DNA of 64,000 nucleotides from Pseudomonas sp. SJZ074 (GCF_007828215.1 NZ_VIUE01000003.1:124001-188000); one strand, 5' to 3'; positions 1 to 9,751 are shown, counted from the first letter of the stretch. Program-made: numbers and translations. The notes: generated by a model not told the origin, from the letters alone.

Positions 1-222
1 TACCTTCAGGCCCTTGGGCGTTTGCAGGAACAGGCTCAAGGCGAAACGCCCGATCATCACGACCCCCACCAGCCAGCCGACACGGGCCGGTTGCAGGTTG
101 AAGCTGTAGCCTTCGAGCACTACGCCGACAATCGGCCCGAACACGATCAGCGAAATCAGGCCCGCCAGGATCGCGTCGATGACGCTCTGTTTGATATCAA
201 TCGGTTTATTGGCAGCAGACAT
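1..222 (-). CDS. livM: LivM, branched-chain amino-acid ABC permease (5' part only)
   Basis: Inner-membrane permease subunit of the high-affinity Leu/Ile/Val importer. Only the first 74 codons lie in the window; the gene runs off the left edge. The start is an ATG whose complement is at 220-222, two bases after the livH stop, so the two permease genes are translationally linked. The visible protein begins MSAANKPIDIKQSVIDAI and continues into a hydrophobic segment (LAGLISLIVFGPIVGVVL), then a second one (VGWLVGVVMIGRFALSLFL). That pattern is the usual extended N-terminus of Pseudomonas LivM/BraE. The ATPase genes livG and livF would be expected further left but are not visible. Confidence 0.88.
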   Translation of the reverse strand, partial: MSAANKPIDIKQSVIDAILAGLISLIVFGPIVGVVLEGYSFNLQPARVGWLVGVVMIGRFALSLFLQTPKGLKV

Positions 223-224
223 AC

Positions 225-1139
<915 letters not shown>

Positions 1140-1282
1140 AACGCAATCTCACGCATTTGAAAGACTGCACGCACACCGCAGCGACGGACCGGGGTTCAGC
1201 CGCCGAGGCCACACGGTGGGCGCACAGCTTTCGGGAGAAAAGACAGGTGGGTCTTGGCCCGGGAAGGATGATCACGGGTTGC

Positions 1283-1376
1283 GTGGCGAGGGAGCTTGCT
1301 CCCGCTGGACTGCGCAGCAGTCCTGTTTTCAGGGCCGCCAAGCGCCCCAGCGGGAGCCAGCTGCCTCGCCACAAGC
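1283..1376. repeat. REP-like inverted repeat between livK and livH
   Basis: The arms begin GTGGCGAGG at 1283 and end with CCTCGCCAC near 1372. Nested inside are CTCCCGCTGG (about 1298-1308) and its counterpart CCAGCGGGAG (about 1346-1356), plus a small CTGCGCAGCAG palindrome. It belongs to the same GTGGCGAGGG family as the copies at 14.6, 19.6, 47.0, 48.8 and 56.1 kb. It sits inside the transport operon, so a stem-loop in the mRNA is likely. Confidence 0.75.
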
Positions 1377-1391
1377 CGTTATCCCTTCAAA

Positions 1392-2528
1392 TCACTTCTG
1401 TTTTTCCAACTGATGGTATTTGCCGTCCTTGTCCCACTGGTAGACCACGTAGTCGGAGATTTTCAGGTCGCCCTTCTTGTCCCACTCCTTCTTGCCCATC
1501 ACGGTCTGGACCGGGTTGGCCTTGAGCCATTCGGCCGCGGCGTCGGTCTTGTTCGACTTGGCACCATTGAAAGCGGCAGCCAGGGTCTGGACGGAAGCGT
1601 AGGCATACAGGGTGTAGCCTTCCGGCTCGGTGCCCTTGGCACGGAATGCGTCTACCACCGACTTGCTGTCTGGCAGCAGGCGTGGGTCGGCACCGAAAGT
1701 CATGTACACGCCATCGACGTATTGCGCGCCGCCGGCGGTGGTCACCAGTTCGTCGGTCACGATGCCGTCGTCGGACATGAATTTCACGTCCTTGAGGCCT
1801 TGTTCACGCAGTTGGCGAACCAGCGGGCCGGCTTCCGGGTGCAGGCCACCGAAATAGACCACGTCGGCACCGGCCGCACGGATCTTGGTGACCACGGCGC
1901 TGAAGTCTTTCTCGCCGCGGGTCAGGCCTTCGTACAGCACTGGGGTCACGCCGCGCTTGGCCAACTGGGCCTTGGTGGCATCCGCCAGGCCTTGGCCGTA
2001 GGTGTCCTTGTCATGCAGTACCACGACTTTCTTGCCCTTGAGCACGTCGACGATGTAGTCCCCGGCGACAACGCCCTGCTGGTCGTCACGACCGCACATA
2101 CGGAACATCGCGTTCAAGCCACGCTCGGTGACAGCCGGGTTGGTGGAACCCGGGGTGATGGCCATGATGTCGGCGTCACCATAGACTTCGGAGGCCGGGA
2201 TGGTCGACGAAGAACAGAAGTGACCGACCACGGCGTTCACCTTGTCCTGGTCGACAAAGCGGTTGGCCACGGCCACGGCCTGCTTCGGCTCGCACGCGTC
2301 GTCGCCTTTCACCAGGACGATCTTCTCGCCGTTCACGCCGCCCTTGGCGTTGATTTCGTCCGCTGCCGCCTGCGCCCCTTTCATGTACTGCTCGCCGAAT
2401 GCTGCGTTGGCGCCAGTCATGGGACCCGCTACACCGATCTTGAAGTCTGCATGGGCAAACGCGGAAACACCCATTGCCGCTGTAACGGCAAGGGCCAGAA
2501 AGCCTTTCTTGTAAAACGTCTGGGACAT
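1392..2528 (-). CDS. livK: LivK/BraC, periplasmic branched-chain amino-acid binding protein
   Basis: Periplasmic solute-binding protein of the Leu/Ile/Val/Ala ABC importer, 378 aa. I chose the ATG at 2528 (MSQTFYKKGF) rather than the upstream in-frame codon at 2573 for three reasons: it has a GGAG element 9 bases upstream, it begins a clean signal peptide (Lys pair, hydrophobic LALAVTAAMGVSAFA, cleavage after AHA near residue 27), and the predicted sigma-54 start site lies near 2575. The mature protein starts DFKIGVAGPMTG, followed by typical type I binding-fold motifs (SSSTIPAS, PGSTNPAVTERG). It is the first gene of the livKHM operon. The region upstream carries strong regulatory signals, described separately. 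Confidence 0.96.
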   Translation of the reverse strand: MSQTFYKKGFLALAVTAAMGVSAFAHADFKIGVAGPMTGANAAFGEQYMKGAQAAADEINAKGGVNGEKIVLVKGDDACEPKQAVAVANRFVDQDKVNAVVGHFCSSSTIPASEVYGDADIMAITPGSTNPAVTERGLNAMFRMCGRDDQQGVVAGDYIVDVLKGKKVVVLHDKDTYGQGLADATKAQLAKRGVTPVLYEGLTRGEKDFSAVVTKIRAAGADVVYFGGLHPEAGPLVRQLREQGLKDVKFMSDDGIVTDELVTTAGGAQYVDGVYMTFGADPRLLPDSKSVVDAFRAKGTEPEGYTLYAYASVQTLAAAFNGAKSNKTDAAAEWLKANPVQTVMGKKEWDKKGDLKISDYVVYQWDKDGKYHQLEKQK

Positions 2529-2585
2529 GAGGTGGTGCTCCAAGGTTTTTTTTAGTTGGCACTGCGACTTCACTGAAAAGCTCAG

Positions 2586-2601
2586 AGCAAGGGCCGTGCC
2601 A
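2586..2601 (-). promoter_or_regulatory. Sigma-54 (RpoN) promoter of livK
   Basis: Read on the minus strand this is TGGCACGGCCCTTGCT, an exact match to the TGGCAC-N5-TTGC(A/T) sigma-54 consensus, with the GG and GC doublets correctly spaced. The predicted start site is about 12 bases further on, near 2575. That leaves a leader of roughly 45 bases before the livK ATG. RpoN control fits a nitrogen-source transporter. Confidence 0.8.
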
Positions 2602-2673
2602 GCGGTTTTTTATTCTGAAAAAAGTCGCTGCTTTATTGTTATTTCGACTGTTTCGGGCCCTTTTTCATAGGGC

Positions 2674-2831
2674 GTGCAACCGTCTAAACCGCACAAGGTG
2701 CAACCCGTCGCTTAAATCAGTACAACCTTCCTTGAGCCATCATTGCAACCATCGCACGAAACGGCGTGCAACCAGCCTGTAACAACCTGCGTCACCGAAC
2801 TGCACACTGCCGGTGCACAACTGCTACAACC
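2674..2831 (-). promoter_or_regulatory. Repeat array, candidate enhancer-binding-protein sites
   Basis: The plus strand shows CAACC cores starting at 2677, 2701, 2723, 2746 and 2769, spaced 24, 22, 23 and 23 bases, with further cores at 2783 and 2827. Three cores are the full octamer GTGCAACC (2674, 2698, 2766). The array begins about 75 bases upstream of the sigma-54 promoter and spans the distance usual for upstream activator sites. Spacing close to two helical turns puts the cores on one face of the DNA. The regulator is not identifiable from the sequence. Confidence 0.5.
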
Positions 2832-2893
2832 CGCACCATAAGAGGCTAGACCCTACGCCGGAAAACGCCGGTTCCGGCAACACTTTTCAACAC

Positions 2894-4177
2894 TCAAATG
2901 ACGATGCGCAGGCACTGGCCCGCGTGATACAGCGAGAATCCCGCCTCATACAGGCAACTGCGTACGCCCGCCCCGGCCACTGGCTGCATCGGCGCAAAGG
3001 GAATCGGTAACGCTTTCGCGTCGCCATGGCACAGGTAATCGGCAAAGGCCTTGCCCACCACCGTCCCGGTGGTCACGCCCCTTCCGTTGTAACCGGTGAC
3101 CGCCACCAATCCAGGCGCCGGCTCGAACAGGCGCATCAGATGGTCCGGAGTGAAGGCAATGCAGCCGGTCCAGGTGGACTCCCACTCCACAGACTTGAGA
3201 TACGGGAAGTAGTGCTGCTGCACCCGGTCCGCCCAGGCCTTGAGGAACCAGATGGGCTTGCGGTTGCCATTGCCCAGGCTGCCGAGCAACAGGCGACCAT
3301 CCTTGTCGCGGCGAATGCTGCTCAATACCTGACGCGTATCCCACGACCCCTGGCCGCCCGGCAGGATGCGTTGCGCCGCCTCGCCGGACAACGGGACGGA
3401 CGCTACCTGGTAGTAATAGCCGGGGAAGAAATTGCGCCGCAGTTCAGTCCATTCACCTTCGGTGTAGGCATTGGAGGCGATGACCACCTGCTCGGCCAGT
3501 ACCGAACCCTGGGCCGTCTGTACCGACCAGCGCTGCCCCTGGCGTTCCAGGCGTGTCACGGGGGAGTGGTCAAAAAGCTGTCCACACAGGTCCGACGCTG
3601 CCTTGGCCAATCCGCTGACATAGGCCATCGGATTGAGCGTGCCGGCGCGTCGGTCCAGCAAGGCCGCGGCGATTTTCGACGTGCCCGTAGCTTCGACACA
3701 GGCCTGGCCGGTGAGCAGCTCCACCGGCGCGCCGCGGCGCTTCCATTGTTCTTCGCGGCTGCGCAGGTCTGCCTCGCCCCGGGCGTTATGGGCCATGTGC
3801 AGCGTGCCTTCGCGGCGTAACTGGCAATCGATGTTGTATTTGTCGACGAGACTGAACACCAGCGCCGGTGCCGCGCCCAGCATGCGGTTGAGCTGGCTGC
3901 CGACAGCTTCGCCGAAACCGGCCTCTATCTCGTCCGGTGGGATCCACAAGCCCGCGTTCACCAGCCCGACATTGCGCCCCGAGCCGCCATGTCCGGTTCG
4001 ATGGGCCTCCAGCACCGCGACGCGCTTGCCTTGCTCCAGCAAATGCACCGCCGCCGACAACCCGGTGAAGCCAGCGCCGATCACGCAGACGTCTACCGTG
4101 ACTTCACCCGTGAGCGCTAGGTTTTCAGGCCTTTGCGGCGTCAGTTTTTCCCACAGACATTCTTCGCGTAACGGCAT
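2894..4177 (-). CDS. amaA: L-pipecolate oxidase AmaA, FAD-dependent oxidoreductase
   Basis: FAD-dependent amine oxidase of the DAO family, 427 aa. In pseudomonads the gene next to amaB oxidises L-pipecolate to piperideine-6-carboxylate in the lysine/pipecolate branch. The Rossmann FAD-binding motif VCVIGAGFTGLSAAVHLLEQGK lies near residues 30-52, preceded by the family N-terminus MPLREECLWEKLTPQRP. The C-terminus has the typical FAD-contact stretch GLVAVTGYNGRGVTTGTVVGK. I chose the ATG at 4177, which has GGAG 8 bases upstream, over the in-frame codon at 4213. It is downstream of and co-directional with amaB, separated by a hairpin-rich 92-base gap. The assignment rests on protein type plus the amaB and LysR neighbours; other DAO-family substrates are possible. 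Confidence 0.85.
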   Translation of the reverse strand: MPLREECLWEKLTPQRPENLALTGEVTVDVCVIGAGFTGLSAAVHLLEQGKRVAVLEAHRTGHGGSGRNVGLVNAGLWIPPDEIEAGFGEAVGSQLNRMLGAAPALVFSLVDKYNIDCQLRREGTLHMAHNARGEADLRSREEQWKRRGAPVELLTGQACVEATGTSKIAAALLDRRAGTLNPMAYVSGLAKAASDLCGQLFDHSPVTRLERQGQRWSVQTAQGSVLAEQVVIASNAYTEGEWTELRRNFFPGYYYQVASVPLSGEAAQRILPGGQGSWDTRQVLSSIRRDKDGRLLLGSLGNGNRKPIWFLKAWADRVQQHYFPYLKSVEWESTWTGCIAFTPDHLMRLFEPAPGLVAVTGYNGRGVTTGTVVGKAFADYLCHGDAKALPIPFAPMQPVAGAGVRSCLYEAGFSLYHAGQCLRIVI

Positions 4178-4204
4178 TGCCAGCTCCTGGTCAGGAGCAG
4201 CTGC

Positions 4205-4268
4205 AAGCTTCAAGCCTCAAGCTGCAAGCAGGGATCGCTTGCAGCTTGGAGCTTGTGGCTTGAAGCTG
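4205..4268. repeat. Long imperfect palindrome in the amaB-amaA gap
   Basis: The gap is almost filled by one inverted repeat. Its left arm is built of AGCTTCAAGCC and CAAGCTGCAAGC elements, its right arm of GCTTGCAGCTTG and GGCTTGAAGCT elements, around a short centre near 4228-4235. A transcript would fold into a long hairpin between the two coding regions. The GCTTGAAGCT vocabulary recurs in the tandem repeat at 26042-26088. Confidence 0.7.
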
Positions 4269-4269
4269 C

Positions 4270-5760
4270 TTAATCAAAGGTAATCCCCTGGGCCAACGGC
4301 AACTCCAGTGAGTAGTTCACGGTGTTGGTCTGGCGACGCATGTAGGCGCGCCACGAGTCGGAGCCGGATTCGCGTCCGCCGCCGGTTTCTTTTTCGCCAC
4401 CGAAAGCGCCGCCGATTTCCGCGCCGCTCGGGCCGATGTTGACGTTGGCGATGCCGCAGTCACTGCCCACCGCAGACATGAACTGCTCGGCCTCACGCAC
4501 ATCGGTGGTGAAGATGCAGGAAGACAGGCCTTGCGGCACGGCGTTGTTCAGGTGCAGGGCTTCTGCGAAGTCCTTGTAGCCGACCACATACAGGATCGGT
4601 GCGAAGGTCTCGTGGCGGACCACGTCGCTCTGCTCCGGCATCTCGACGATGGCCGGCGACACGTAGTAGGCGTTCGGGAACTGGTCTTCGAGCTGACGCT
4701 GGCCGCCGAATACGCGACCGCCTTCGCTCAAGGCCTGTTCGAGGGCGTCCTGCATGTTGTCGAAGCTGTGCTTGTCGATCAACGGCCCTACCAGGTTGCC
4801 TTCCAGCGGATGACCGATGCGTATTTTCGAATAGGCAGCCTTGAGACGGGTGACGATTTCTTCTTTCACAGACTCATGGGCGATCAGGCGGCGCAGGGTG
4901 GTGCAACGCTGGCCAGCGGTACCGACGGCGCTGAACAGGATGGCGCGCACGGCCATGTCCAGGTCGGCACTCGGCGCCAGGATCATCGCGTTGTTGCCAC
5001 CCAGTTCGAGGATGCTGCGGGCAAAGCGCGCGGCGACTTTCGGCGCCACTTCCCGGCCCATGCGGGTGCTGCCGGTGGCGCTGATCAACGCTACGCGCGG
5101 GTCATCCACCAAGGCTTCACCGGCATCGCGACCGCCGATGATCACTTGGCACAGATACTCAGGCGCGTCGCCGAAATTCTTCAACGCCCGCTCGAACAGC
5201 GCCTGGCACGCCAGGGCGGTGAGCGGGGTCTTTTCCGAAGGCTTCCAGATCACCGAATCGCCGCACACCAGGGCCAGCGCGGTGTTCCAGGCCCAGACCG
5301 CGACAGGGAAGTTGAACGCACTGATCACCCCGACCACGCCCAGCGGGTGCCAGGTTTCACGCATATGGTGGCCCGGACGCTCGGAGGCAATGGTCAGGCC
5401 GTACAGTTGACGGGACAGGCCGACGGCGAAATCGCAGATGTCGATCATCTCCTGCACTTCACCCAGACCTTCCTGGGTAATCTTGCCGGCTTCCCACGAC
5501 ACCAGCTCGCCGAGATCGGCCTTGTATTCACGCAGCAGGTCGCCAAACTGACGCACCAGCTCGCCGCGACGCGGGGCCGGGACCTGGCGCCACAGATCGA
5601 AGGCACGCTGGGCGCGGCTGACCTGCTGCTCGACTTCGGCGGCGCCTTCCCAGTTCACCGCGCCGATACGACTGCCGTCGATGGGCGAGTGCACCGGCTG
5701 TGTGCCGTTCTGGTACAGGGCCGGGTCGACACCCAGACGATCAAGCAATGCAGCAACCAT
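4270..5760 (-). CDS. amaB: Alpha-aminoadipate semialdehyde / piperideine-6-carboxylate dehydrogenase AmaB
   Basis: NAD(P)-dependent aldehyde dehydrogenase of the ALDH7 (antiquitin) family, 496 aa. It oxidises the semialdehyde formed from L-pipecolate to 2-aminoadipate. The ALDH residues are visible: Asn150 (AFNFPVAVW), Lys173 (WKPSEK), Glu252 (ELGGNNAMI) and the catalytic Cys286 in GTAGQRCTTLRR, which is the ALDH7-type motif. I chose the ATG at 5760 (MVAALLDRLGV), with GAGGA upstream. The open frame extends 53 codons further but that part is not conserved-looking and overlaps the divergent regulator. It is the first gene of the amaB-amaA unit, and a LysR gene is transcribed away from it. Confidence 0.92.
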   Translation of the reverse strand: MVAALLDRLGVDPALYQNGTQPVHSPIDGSRIGAVNWEGAAEVEQQVSRAQRAFDLWRQVPAPRRGELVRQFGDLLREYKADLGELVSWEAGKITQEGLGEVQEMIDICDFAVGLSRQLYGLTIASERPGHHMRETWHPLGVVGVISAFNFPVAVWAWNTALALVCGDSVIWKPSEKTPLTALACQALFERALKNFGDAPEYLCQVIIGGRDAGEALVDDPRVALISATGSTRMGREVAPKVAARFARSILELGGNNAMILAPSADLDMAVRAILFSAVGTAGQRCTTLRRLIAHESVKEEIVTRLKAAYSKIRIGHPLEGNLVGPLIDKHSFDNMQDALEQALSEGGRVFGGQRQLEDQFPNAYYVSPAIVEMPEQSDVVRHETFAPILYVVGYKDFAEALHLNNAVPQGLSSCIFTTDVREAEQFMSAVGSDCGIANVNIGPSGAEIGGAFGGEKETGGGRESGSDSWRAYMRRQTNTVNYSLELPLAQGITFD

Positions 5761-5936
5761 GGTCAATTCCTCAAGCGAAAGACGAAAATCGGCAGCCGGA
5801 CGAACACGGCTGATCAGGACTGTAGTTGTAGCTGGCCCGAGTCTTGCCAACAAACGACCTTTAAGCGAGATATCATTCCGTTTATTCATGCTGCCCCATG
5901 AACGGATATGACGAGTCACCGCAAATAGGCCTCAGG

Positions 5937-6845
5937 ATGCTCAATAAACGCTATTTACCATCGATTACGGCACTGCAATGTTTCGAAGCGGTGACCCGCC
6001 ACCTGAGCTTCACCCGTGCGGCCGAAGAGTTGCACCTGACCCAGAGCGCCGTCAGCAAGCAGGTCGCGCAGCTCGAGGAGCTGTTGCAGCACTTGCTGTT
6101 CCGCCGCGTGCGTCGGCGCTTGCAGTTGACGCCGGCCGGCGACTTATACCTGGGTGAAGTCCGGAAAATCCTCTCCCAGGTCGAAATGTCCACCCACTAC
6201 CTGCGCTCCTACGGTGGCGACACCGAAGTCCTGCGCGTCTCTACCCCACCGACCTTCGGTGCACGCTGGCTGGTGCCGCGCCTCAAAGGCTGGCGCCTGC
6301 GGCATCCGAAGATCCATCTGGACCTGTGCAGCGAACAGGAGCCTGACGACTTGCTGCAAGGGCGCAGCGACATGGCGTTCTACTTCGGCCAGGGCTCTCG
6401 GCCTGGCACCGAATCCCTGGAACTGTTCGGCGAAGAATTGGTGCCGGTCTGCGCGCCGGGCTGCCTGCCGGAGACCCCCTTTACCGACCCGACGCAACTG
6501 GCCGACCTGGTGCTGTTGCAGAACGCATCACGCCCCCAGGCATGGCATGACTGGTTCGCCGACCAGGGTTTGCATACCGAACACAGCTACCACGGACCTC
6601 GCTTCGAAACGTTCTACATGTGCATCCGTGCCGCCCAGGTCGGCTGCGGCGTCGCCCTGTTGCCGCGTTTCCTGGTGGAAGAAGAACTGGCAGATGGCAA
6701 ACTGGTCATTGCGTGGCAGCACGCCATGCCCAGTACCAATGCCTATTACATGGCTTATCCTGAACACGCGGCAGAGGTGCCCAAGGTGAAACTGTTTGTG
6801 GAGTGGATGTTGGAGCAGATGGCTAATCCTGATGCACCACAGTAA
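5937..6845 (+). CDS. LysR-family transcriptional regulator next to amaAB
   Basis: LysR-type activator/repressor of the GcvA-like subgroup, 302 aa from the start used here. The N-terminal winged helix-turn-helix (LPSITALQCFEAVTRHLSFTRAAEELHLTQSAVSKQVAQLEE) is followed by a two-lobed effector-binding domain. The ATG at 5937 gives the standard N-terminus MLNKRYLPSITALQ; an ATG at 5898 would add 13 residues and neither has a strong ribosome-binding site. Divergent placement relative to amaB, with start codons about 175 bases apart, suggests that it controls amaBA and itself, probably in response to a lysine-pathway intermediate. That effector is inference. Confidence 0.88.
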   Translation: MLNKRYLPSITALQCFEAVTRHLSFTRAAEELHLTQSAVSKQVAQLEELLQHLLFRRVRRRLQLTPAGDLYLGEVRKILSQVEMSTHYLRSYGGDTEVLRVSTPPTFGARWLVPRLKGWRLRHPKIHLDLCSEQEPDDLLQGRSDMAFYFGQGSRPGTESLELFGEELVPVCAPGCLPETPFTDPTQLADLVLLQNASRPQAWHDWFADQGLHTEHSYHGPRFETFYMCIRAAQVGCGVALLPRFLVEEELADGKLVIAWQHAMPSTNAYYMAYPEHAAEVPKVKLFVEWMLEQMANPDAPQ

Positions 6846-7010
6846 GAGCTACCGCCACAGAAGAATGCTCTTGTCACAGGTAAAACTCCTGCCATCAGGA
6901 ACGCTGCGACCAAAAAACACTGGCAATCACCCCAAGGGGTATGCGCCACTAGCACCACAAACCGCTGTCCGACGCTGCCCGCTGCAGCGAACTGTCTGGA
7001 GATATCCCTC

Positions 7011-8237
7011 ATGAGCGAGAGTGTGTTTGCCGATCGCATCGTGCAGAACCTGCTCGACACCGACTTCTACAAGTTGACGATGATGCAGGCGGTCCTGCAC
7101 AACTACCCCAACGTCGAAGTCGAATGGGAGTTTCGTTGCCGCAACAGCGAAGACCTGCGCCCCTATCTGGCGGAGATCCGCTTCCAGATCGAGCGCCTGG
7201 CCGAGCTCAACCTGAGCGCCGATCAGCTGGGTTTCCTGGAGCGCATCAGCTTCCTGAAACCGGATTTCCTGCGCTTTTTGGGCCTGTTTCGTTTCAACCT
7301 GCGCTACGTGTACACCGGCATCGAAAATGGCGAGCTGTTCATCCGCCTGCGCGGGCCGTGGCTGCATGTGATCCTGTTCGAAGTGCCGCTGCTGGCCATC
7401 GTCAGCGAAGTGCGCAATCGCTATCGCTACCGTGAGGTCATCCTGGAGCAGGCACGGGAGCAGTTGTATCGCAAGTTCGACTGGCTGACCGCCAACGCCA
7501 GCCGCGAGGAATTGTCCGACTTGCAAGTGGCGGACTTCGGTACCCGTCGGCGGTTTTCCTACCGCACCCAGGAAGAAGTGGTAAACGTGCTCAAGCACGA
7601 TTTCCCCGGGCGCTTCGTCGGCACCAGCAATGTGCACCTGTCCCGGGAGCTGGACATGAAACCCTTGGGCACCATGGCCCATGAGTGGATCATGGCCCAT
7701 CAGCAACTGGGCCCGCGGCTGATCGACAGCCAGATCGCCGCCCTCGACTGCTGGGTGCGCGAGTACCGCGGCCTGCTGGGGATCGCGCTGACCGACTGCA
7801 TCACCATGGATGCCTTCCTGACCGACTTCGATCTGTTCTTCGCCAAGCTGTTCGATGGTCTGCGCCATGATTCGGGTGACCCGGTGGCCTGGGCCGAGAA
7901 AGCCATCGCCCACTATCACAAGCTGGGGATCGATCCGATGAGCAAGACCCTGGTGTTCTCCGACAGTCTGACCTTGCCCAAATGCCTGGAGATTTTCCGT
8001 GCATTGCGTGGTCGCATTAATGTCAGCTTCGGTATTGGCACCAACCTGACCTGCGACATCCCGGGCGTCGAACCCATGAGCATCGTGCTTAAAATGATCA
8101 GCTGTGACGGGCAGCCCGTCGCCAAGATTTCAGACGAGCCCGGCAAGACCCACTGCAAGGATCCGAATTTCGTCGCCTACATGCGACATGTTTTCCAAGT
8201 ACCTGCCGCCCTTTCTGACATATCAAGCAAGGAGTGA
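7011..8237 (+). CDS. pncB: Nicotinate phosphoribosyltransferase PncB
   Basis: Cytoplasmic enzyme of the Preiss-Handler NAD salvage pathway. It joins nicotinate to PRPP, with ATP hydrolysis, to give nicotinate mononucleotide. The protein is 408 aa, the normal length. The N-terminus [20 protein letters not shown] is the family signature, and the phosphorylatable histidine is probably His224 in GTMAHEW. The start ATG at 7011 has GGAG 9 bases upstream. It ends 4 bases before nadE, so the two genes form a salvage operon. The 165-base region upstream (6846-7010) contains no gene and no regulator site I can name. Confidence 0.96.
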   Translation: MSESVFADRIVQNLLDTDFYKLTMMQAVLHNYPNVEVEWEFRCRNSEDLRPYLAEIRFQIERLAELNLSADQLGFLERISFLKPDFLRFLGLFRFNLRYVYTGIENGELFIRLRGPWLHVILFEVPLLAIVSEVRNRYRYREVILEQAREQLYRKFDWLTANASREELSDLQVADFGTRRRFSYRTQEEVVNVLKHDFPGRFVGTSNVHLSRELDMKPLGTMAHEWIMAHQQLGPRLIDSQIAALDCWVREYRGLLGIALTDCITMDAFLTDFDLFFAKLFDGLRHDSGDPVAWAEKAIAHYHKLGIDPMSKTLVFSDSLTLPKCLEIFRALRGRINVSFGIGTNLTCDIPGVEPMSIVLKMISCDGQPVAKISDEPGKTHCKDPNFVAYMRHVFQVPAALSDISSKE

Positions 8238-8241
8238 ATTC

Positions 8242-9069
8242 ATGCAAGCCGTACAGCGTGAGATTGCTGAACAGCTCAAGGTCCAGCCACCGTTTGCCGA
8301 TGACGCCGCTCTCAAGGCCGAAATCGCTCGCCGGGTCAGCTTCATCCAGGACTGTCTCGTCAACTCCGGGCTCAAGAGCCTGGTGCTGGGGATCAGTGGC
8401 GGAGTCGATTCGTTGACGGCCGGCCTGCTGGCCCAGCGCGCCATGCGCGAGTTGCGGGAGAAAACCGGTAACCCGGCCTACAAGTTCATCGCCGTGCGCC
8501 TGCCGTACGAAACCCAGTTCGATGAGCACGAAGCACAGGCCTGCGTGGACTTCATCACACCGGACGAACGCCACACCGTCAACATCGGCCCGGCGGTCAA
8601 GGCCTTGGCCAAGGAAGTCCTGGCATTCGAAGGCAAGACGCCAGGCGCGCGGGATTTCGTGCTGGGCAACTCCAAGGCGCGGATGCGCATGGTGGCGCAA
8701 TATGCCATCGCCGGTGCCGAGCAAGGCCTGGTGGTCGGTACCGACCACGCAGCTGAAGCCGTGATGGGTTTCTTCACCAAGTTCGGTGACGGCGCCTGTG
8801 ACCTGGCGCCCCTGAGCGGCCTGGTGAAAAATCAGGTCCGGGCCATCGCCCGCGACTTCGGAGCCCCGGAATCGCTGGTGGAAAAAGTCCCCACCGCCGA
8901 CCTCGAGGACCTGTCCCCGGGCAAGCCCGACGAAGCCGCTCATGGGGTGACCTATGGGGAAATCGATGCCTTCTTGCACGGCCAGACCATTCGCGAAGAA
9001 GCCGCCCGGATCATCTGCGAGACCTATCGCAAGACCGAGCACAAGCGAGTGTTGCCGTACGCCCCTTGA
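8242..9069 (+). CDS. nadE: NH3-dependent NAD+ synthetase NadE
   Basis: Last step of NAD synthesis: amidation of deamido-NAD with ammonia and ATP. The protein is 275 aa, the short ammonia-dependent form without a glutaminase domain. The PP-loop SGGVDS lies near residue 53 ([18 protein letters not shown]), with later motifs [19 protein letters not shown] and LVKNQVR. I chose the ATG at 8242, 4 bases after the pncB stop with AAGGAG 8 bases upstream; an open frame beginning at 8104 only overlaps pncB. The gene is followed by a REP-like repeat and then a terminator shared with azu. Confidence 0.96.
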   Translation: MQAVQREIAEQLKVQPPFADDAALKAEIARRVSFIQDCLVNSGLKSLVLGISGGVDSLTAGLLAQRAMRELREKTGNPAYKFIAVRLPYETQFDEHEAQACVDFITPDERHTVNIGPAVKALAKEVLAFEGKTPGARDFVLGNSKARMRMVAQYAIAGAEQGLVVGTDHAAEAVMGFFTKFGDGACDLAPLSGLVKNQVRAIARDFGAPESLVEKVPTADLEDLSPGKPDEAAHGVTYGEIDAFLHGQTIREEAARIICETYRKTEHKRVLPYAP

Positions 9070-9091
9070 TTCTAAGGCGGCTGGACTGACG

Positions 9092-9165
9092 TCTTCGCGA
9101 GCAAGCCCGCTCCCACAAAGGATCTGCGTCAAACACCAGTGTGGGAGCGGGCTTGCTCGCGAAGA
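9092..9165. repeat. REP-like inverted repeat downstream of nadE
   Basis: The arms 9092-9117 and 9140-9165 are perfect 26-base reverse complements (TCTTCGCGAGCAAGCCCGC and following), separated by 22 bases. This is the TTCGCGAGCAAGC...GCTCCCACA family seen again at 22.1 kb and, in variant form, at 54.2 and 59.2 kb. Confidence 0.9.
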
Positions 9166-9192
9166 ACGATGACTCGGTGATTTGCCGGACAC

Positions 9193-9222
9193 AAAAAAGC
9201 GCCCTTGCAACGGGCGCTTTTT
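9193..9222. terminator. Bidirectional terminator between nadE and azu
   Basis: GCGCCC (9199-9204) pairs with GGGCGC (9212-9217) around a 7-base loop, flanked by A6 on the left and T5 on the right. The hairpin can therefore terminate both the plus-strand nadE transcript and the minus-strand azu transcript. Confidence 0.9.
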
Positions 9223-9233
9223 ATGCCTGAAGA

Positions 9234-9680
9234 TTACTTCAGGGTCACGGTGCCTTTCATCATCGAGATATGGCCCGGGAACGAGCAGAAGAAGCCGTAC
9301 TTCTCAGCGGCATTGAGCTTCGACACGTCAAAGGTCACCGAGTCTTTCTCACCAGCACCGATGATTTTGGTGTGGGCAATGACGCGCTCATCACCTTCCT
9401 TCAGGTAGTTCTTGTCGATACCAGCGGTCAGGCCATCGGTCGCGATCGGCTGCATGTCAGCCTCTTTGCTCAGCACCCAGTTATGGCCCATGACGCTCTT
9501 CTGCGAGGTGCCCGAATGAGTCAGCTCAACGGTAAAAGTCTTGCAGCTCTTATCGATCTCGATGGCCTTGGTACTGAAGGTCATCTGATCGGTCGAGTCG
9601 ATGGTGGTCTTGCACTCCGCTGCCATCAGTTGGCTGCTAGCCAGTGTCAACAGGGATACTGCTACAAGTTTGGCAAACAT
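9234..9680 (-). CDS. azu: Azurin, periplasmic type 1 copper protein
   Basis: Blue copper electron carrier of the periplasm, 148 aa precursor giving a 128-aa mature protein after cleavage before AECKTTI. The fold's copper ligands are present: His in VMGHNW, and Cys112, His117 and Met121 (mature numbering) in [12 protein letters not shown]; the disulphide cysteine near the N-terminus is also there. Two adjacent ATGs (9680 and 9683) are possible. I prefer 9680 because it gives the usual [11 protein letters not shown] signal peptide and a 7-base gap to GGAG. It is monocistronic, with its own terminator and a candidate ANR site upstream, in keeping with a role in low-oxygen respiration. Confidence 0.96.
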   Translation of the reverse strand: MFAKLVAVSLLTLASSQLMAAECKTTIDSTDQMTFSTKAIEIDKSCKTFTVELTHSGTSQKSVMGHNWVLSKEADMQPIATDGLTAGIDKNYLKEGDERVIAHTKIIGAGEKDSVTFDVSKLNAAEKYGFFCSFPGHISMMKGTVTLK

Positions 9681-9751
9681 CATGAATCTCCAAGGCATGG
9701 TTAGAAAATCCCTTCAAAGGGGAAGACTGCCCTAATTTCAGACAAGTTCCT

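Larger units (their letters stand above)
2529..2893. other. Intergenic regulatory region between livK and amaA
   Basis: This 365-base gap holds no convincing gene; a 65-codon open frame on the plus strand has no ribosome-binding site and no recognisable protein. It contains the livK ribosome-binding site, a sigma-54 type promoter (2586-2601), an AT-rich stretch (about 2608-2670), and a repeat array of CAACC cores between 2677 and 2831. The last 60 bases before the amaA stop codon show a GC-rich imperfect palindrome (CGCCGGAAAACGCCGG around 2856-2871), a possible weak amaA terminator stem without a clear T-run. Confidence 0.7.
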
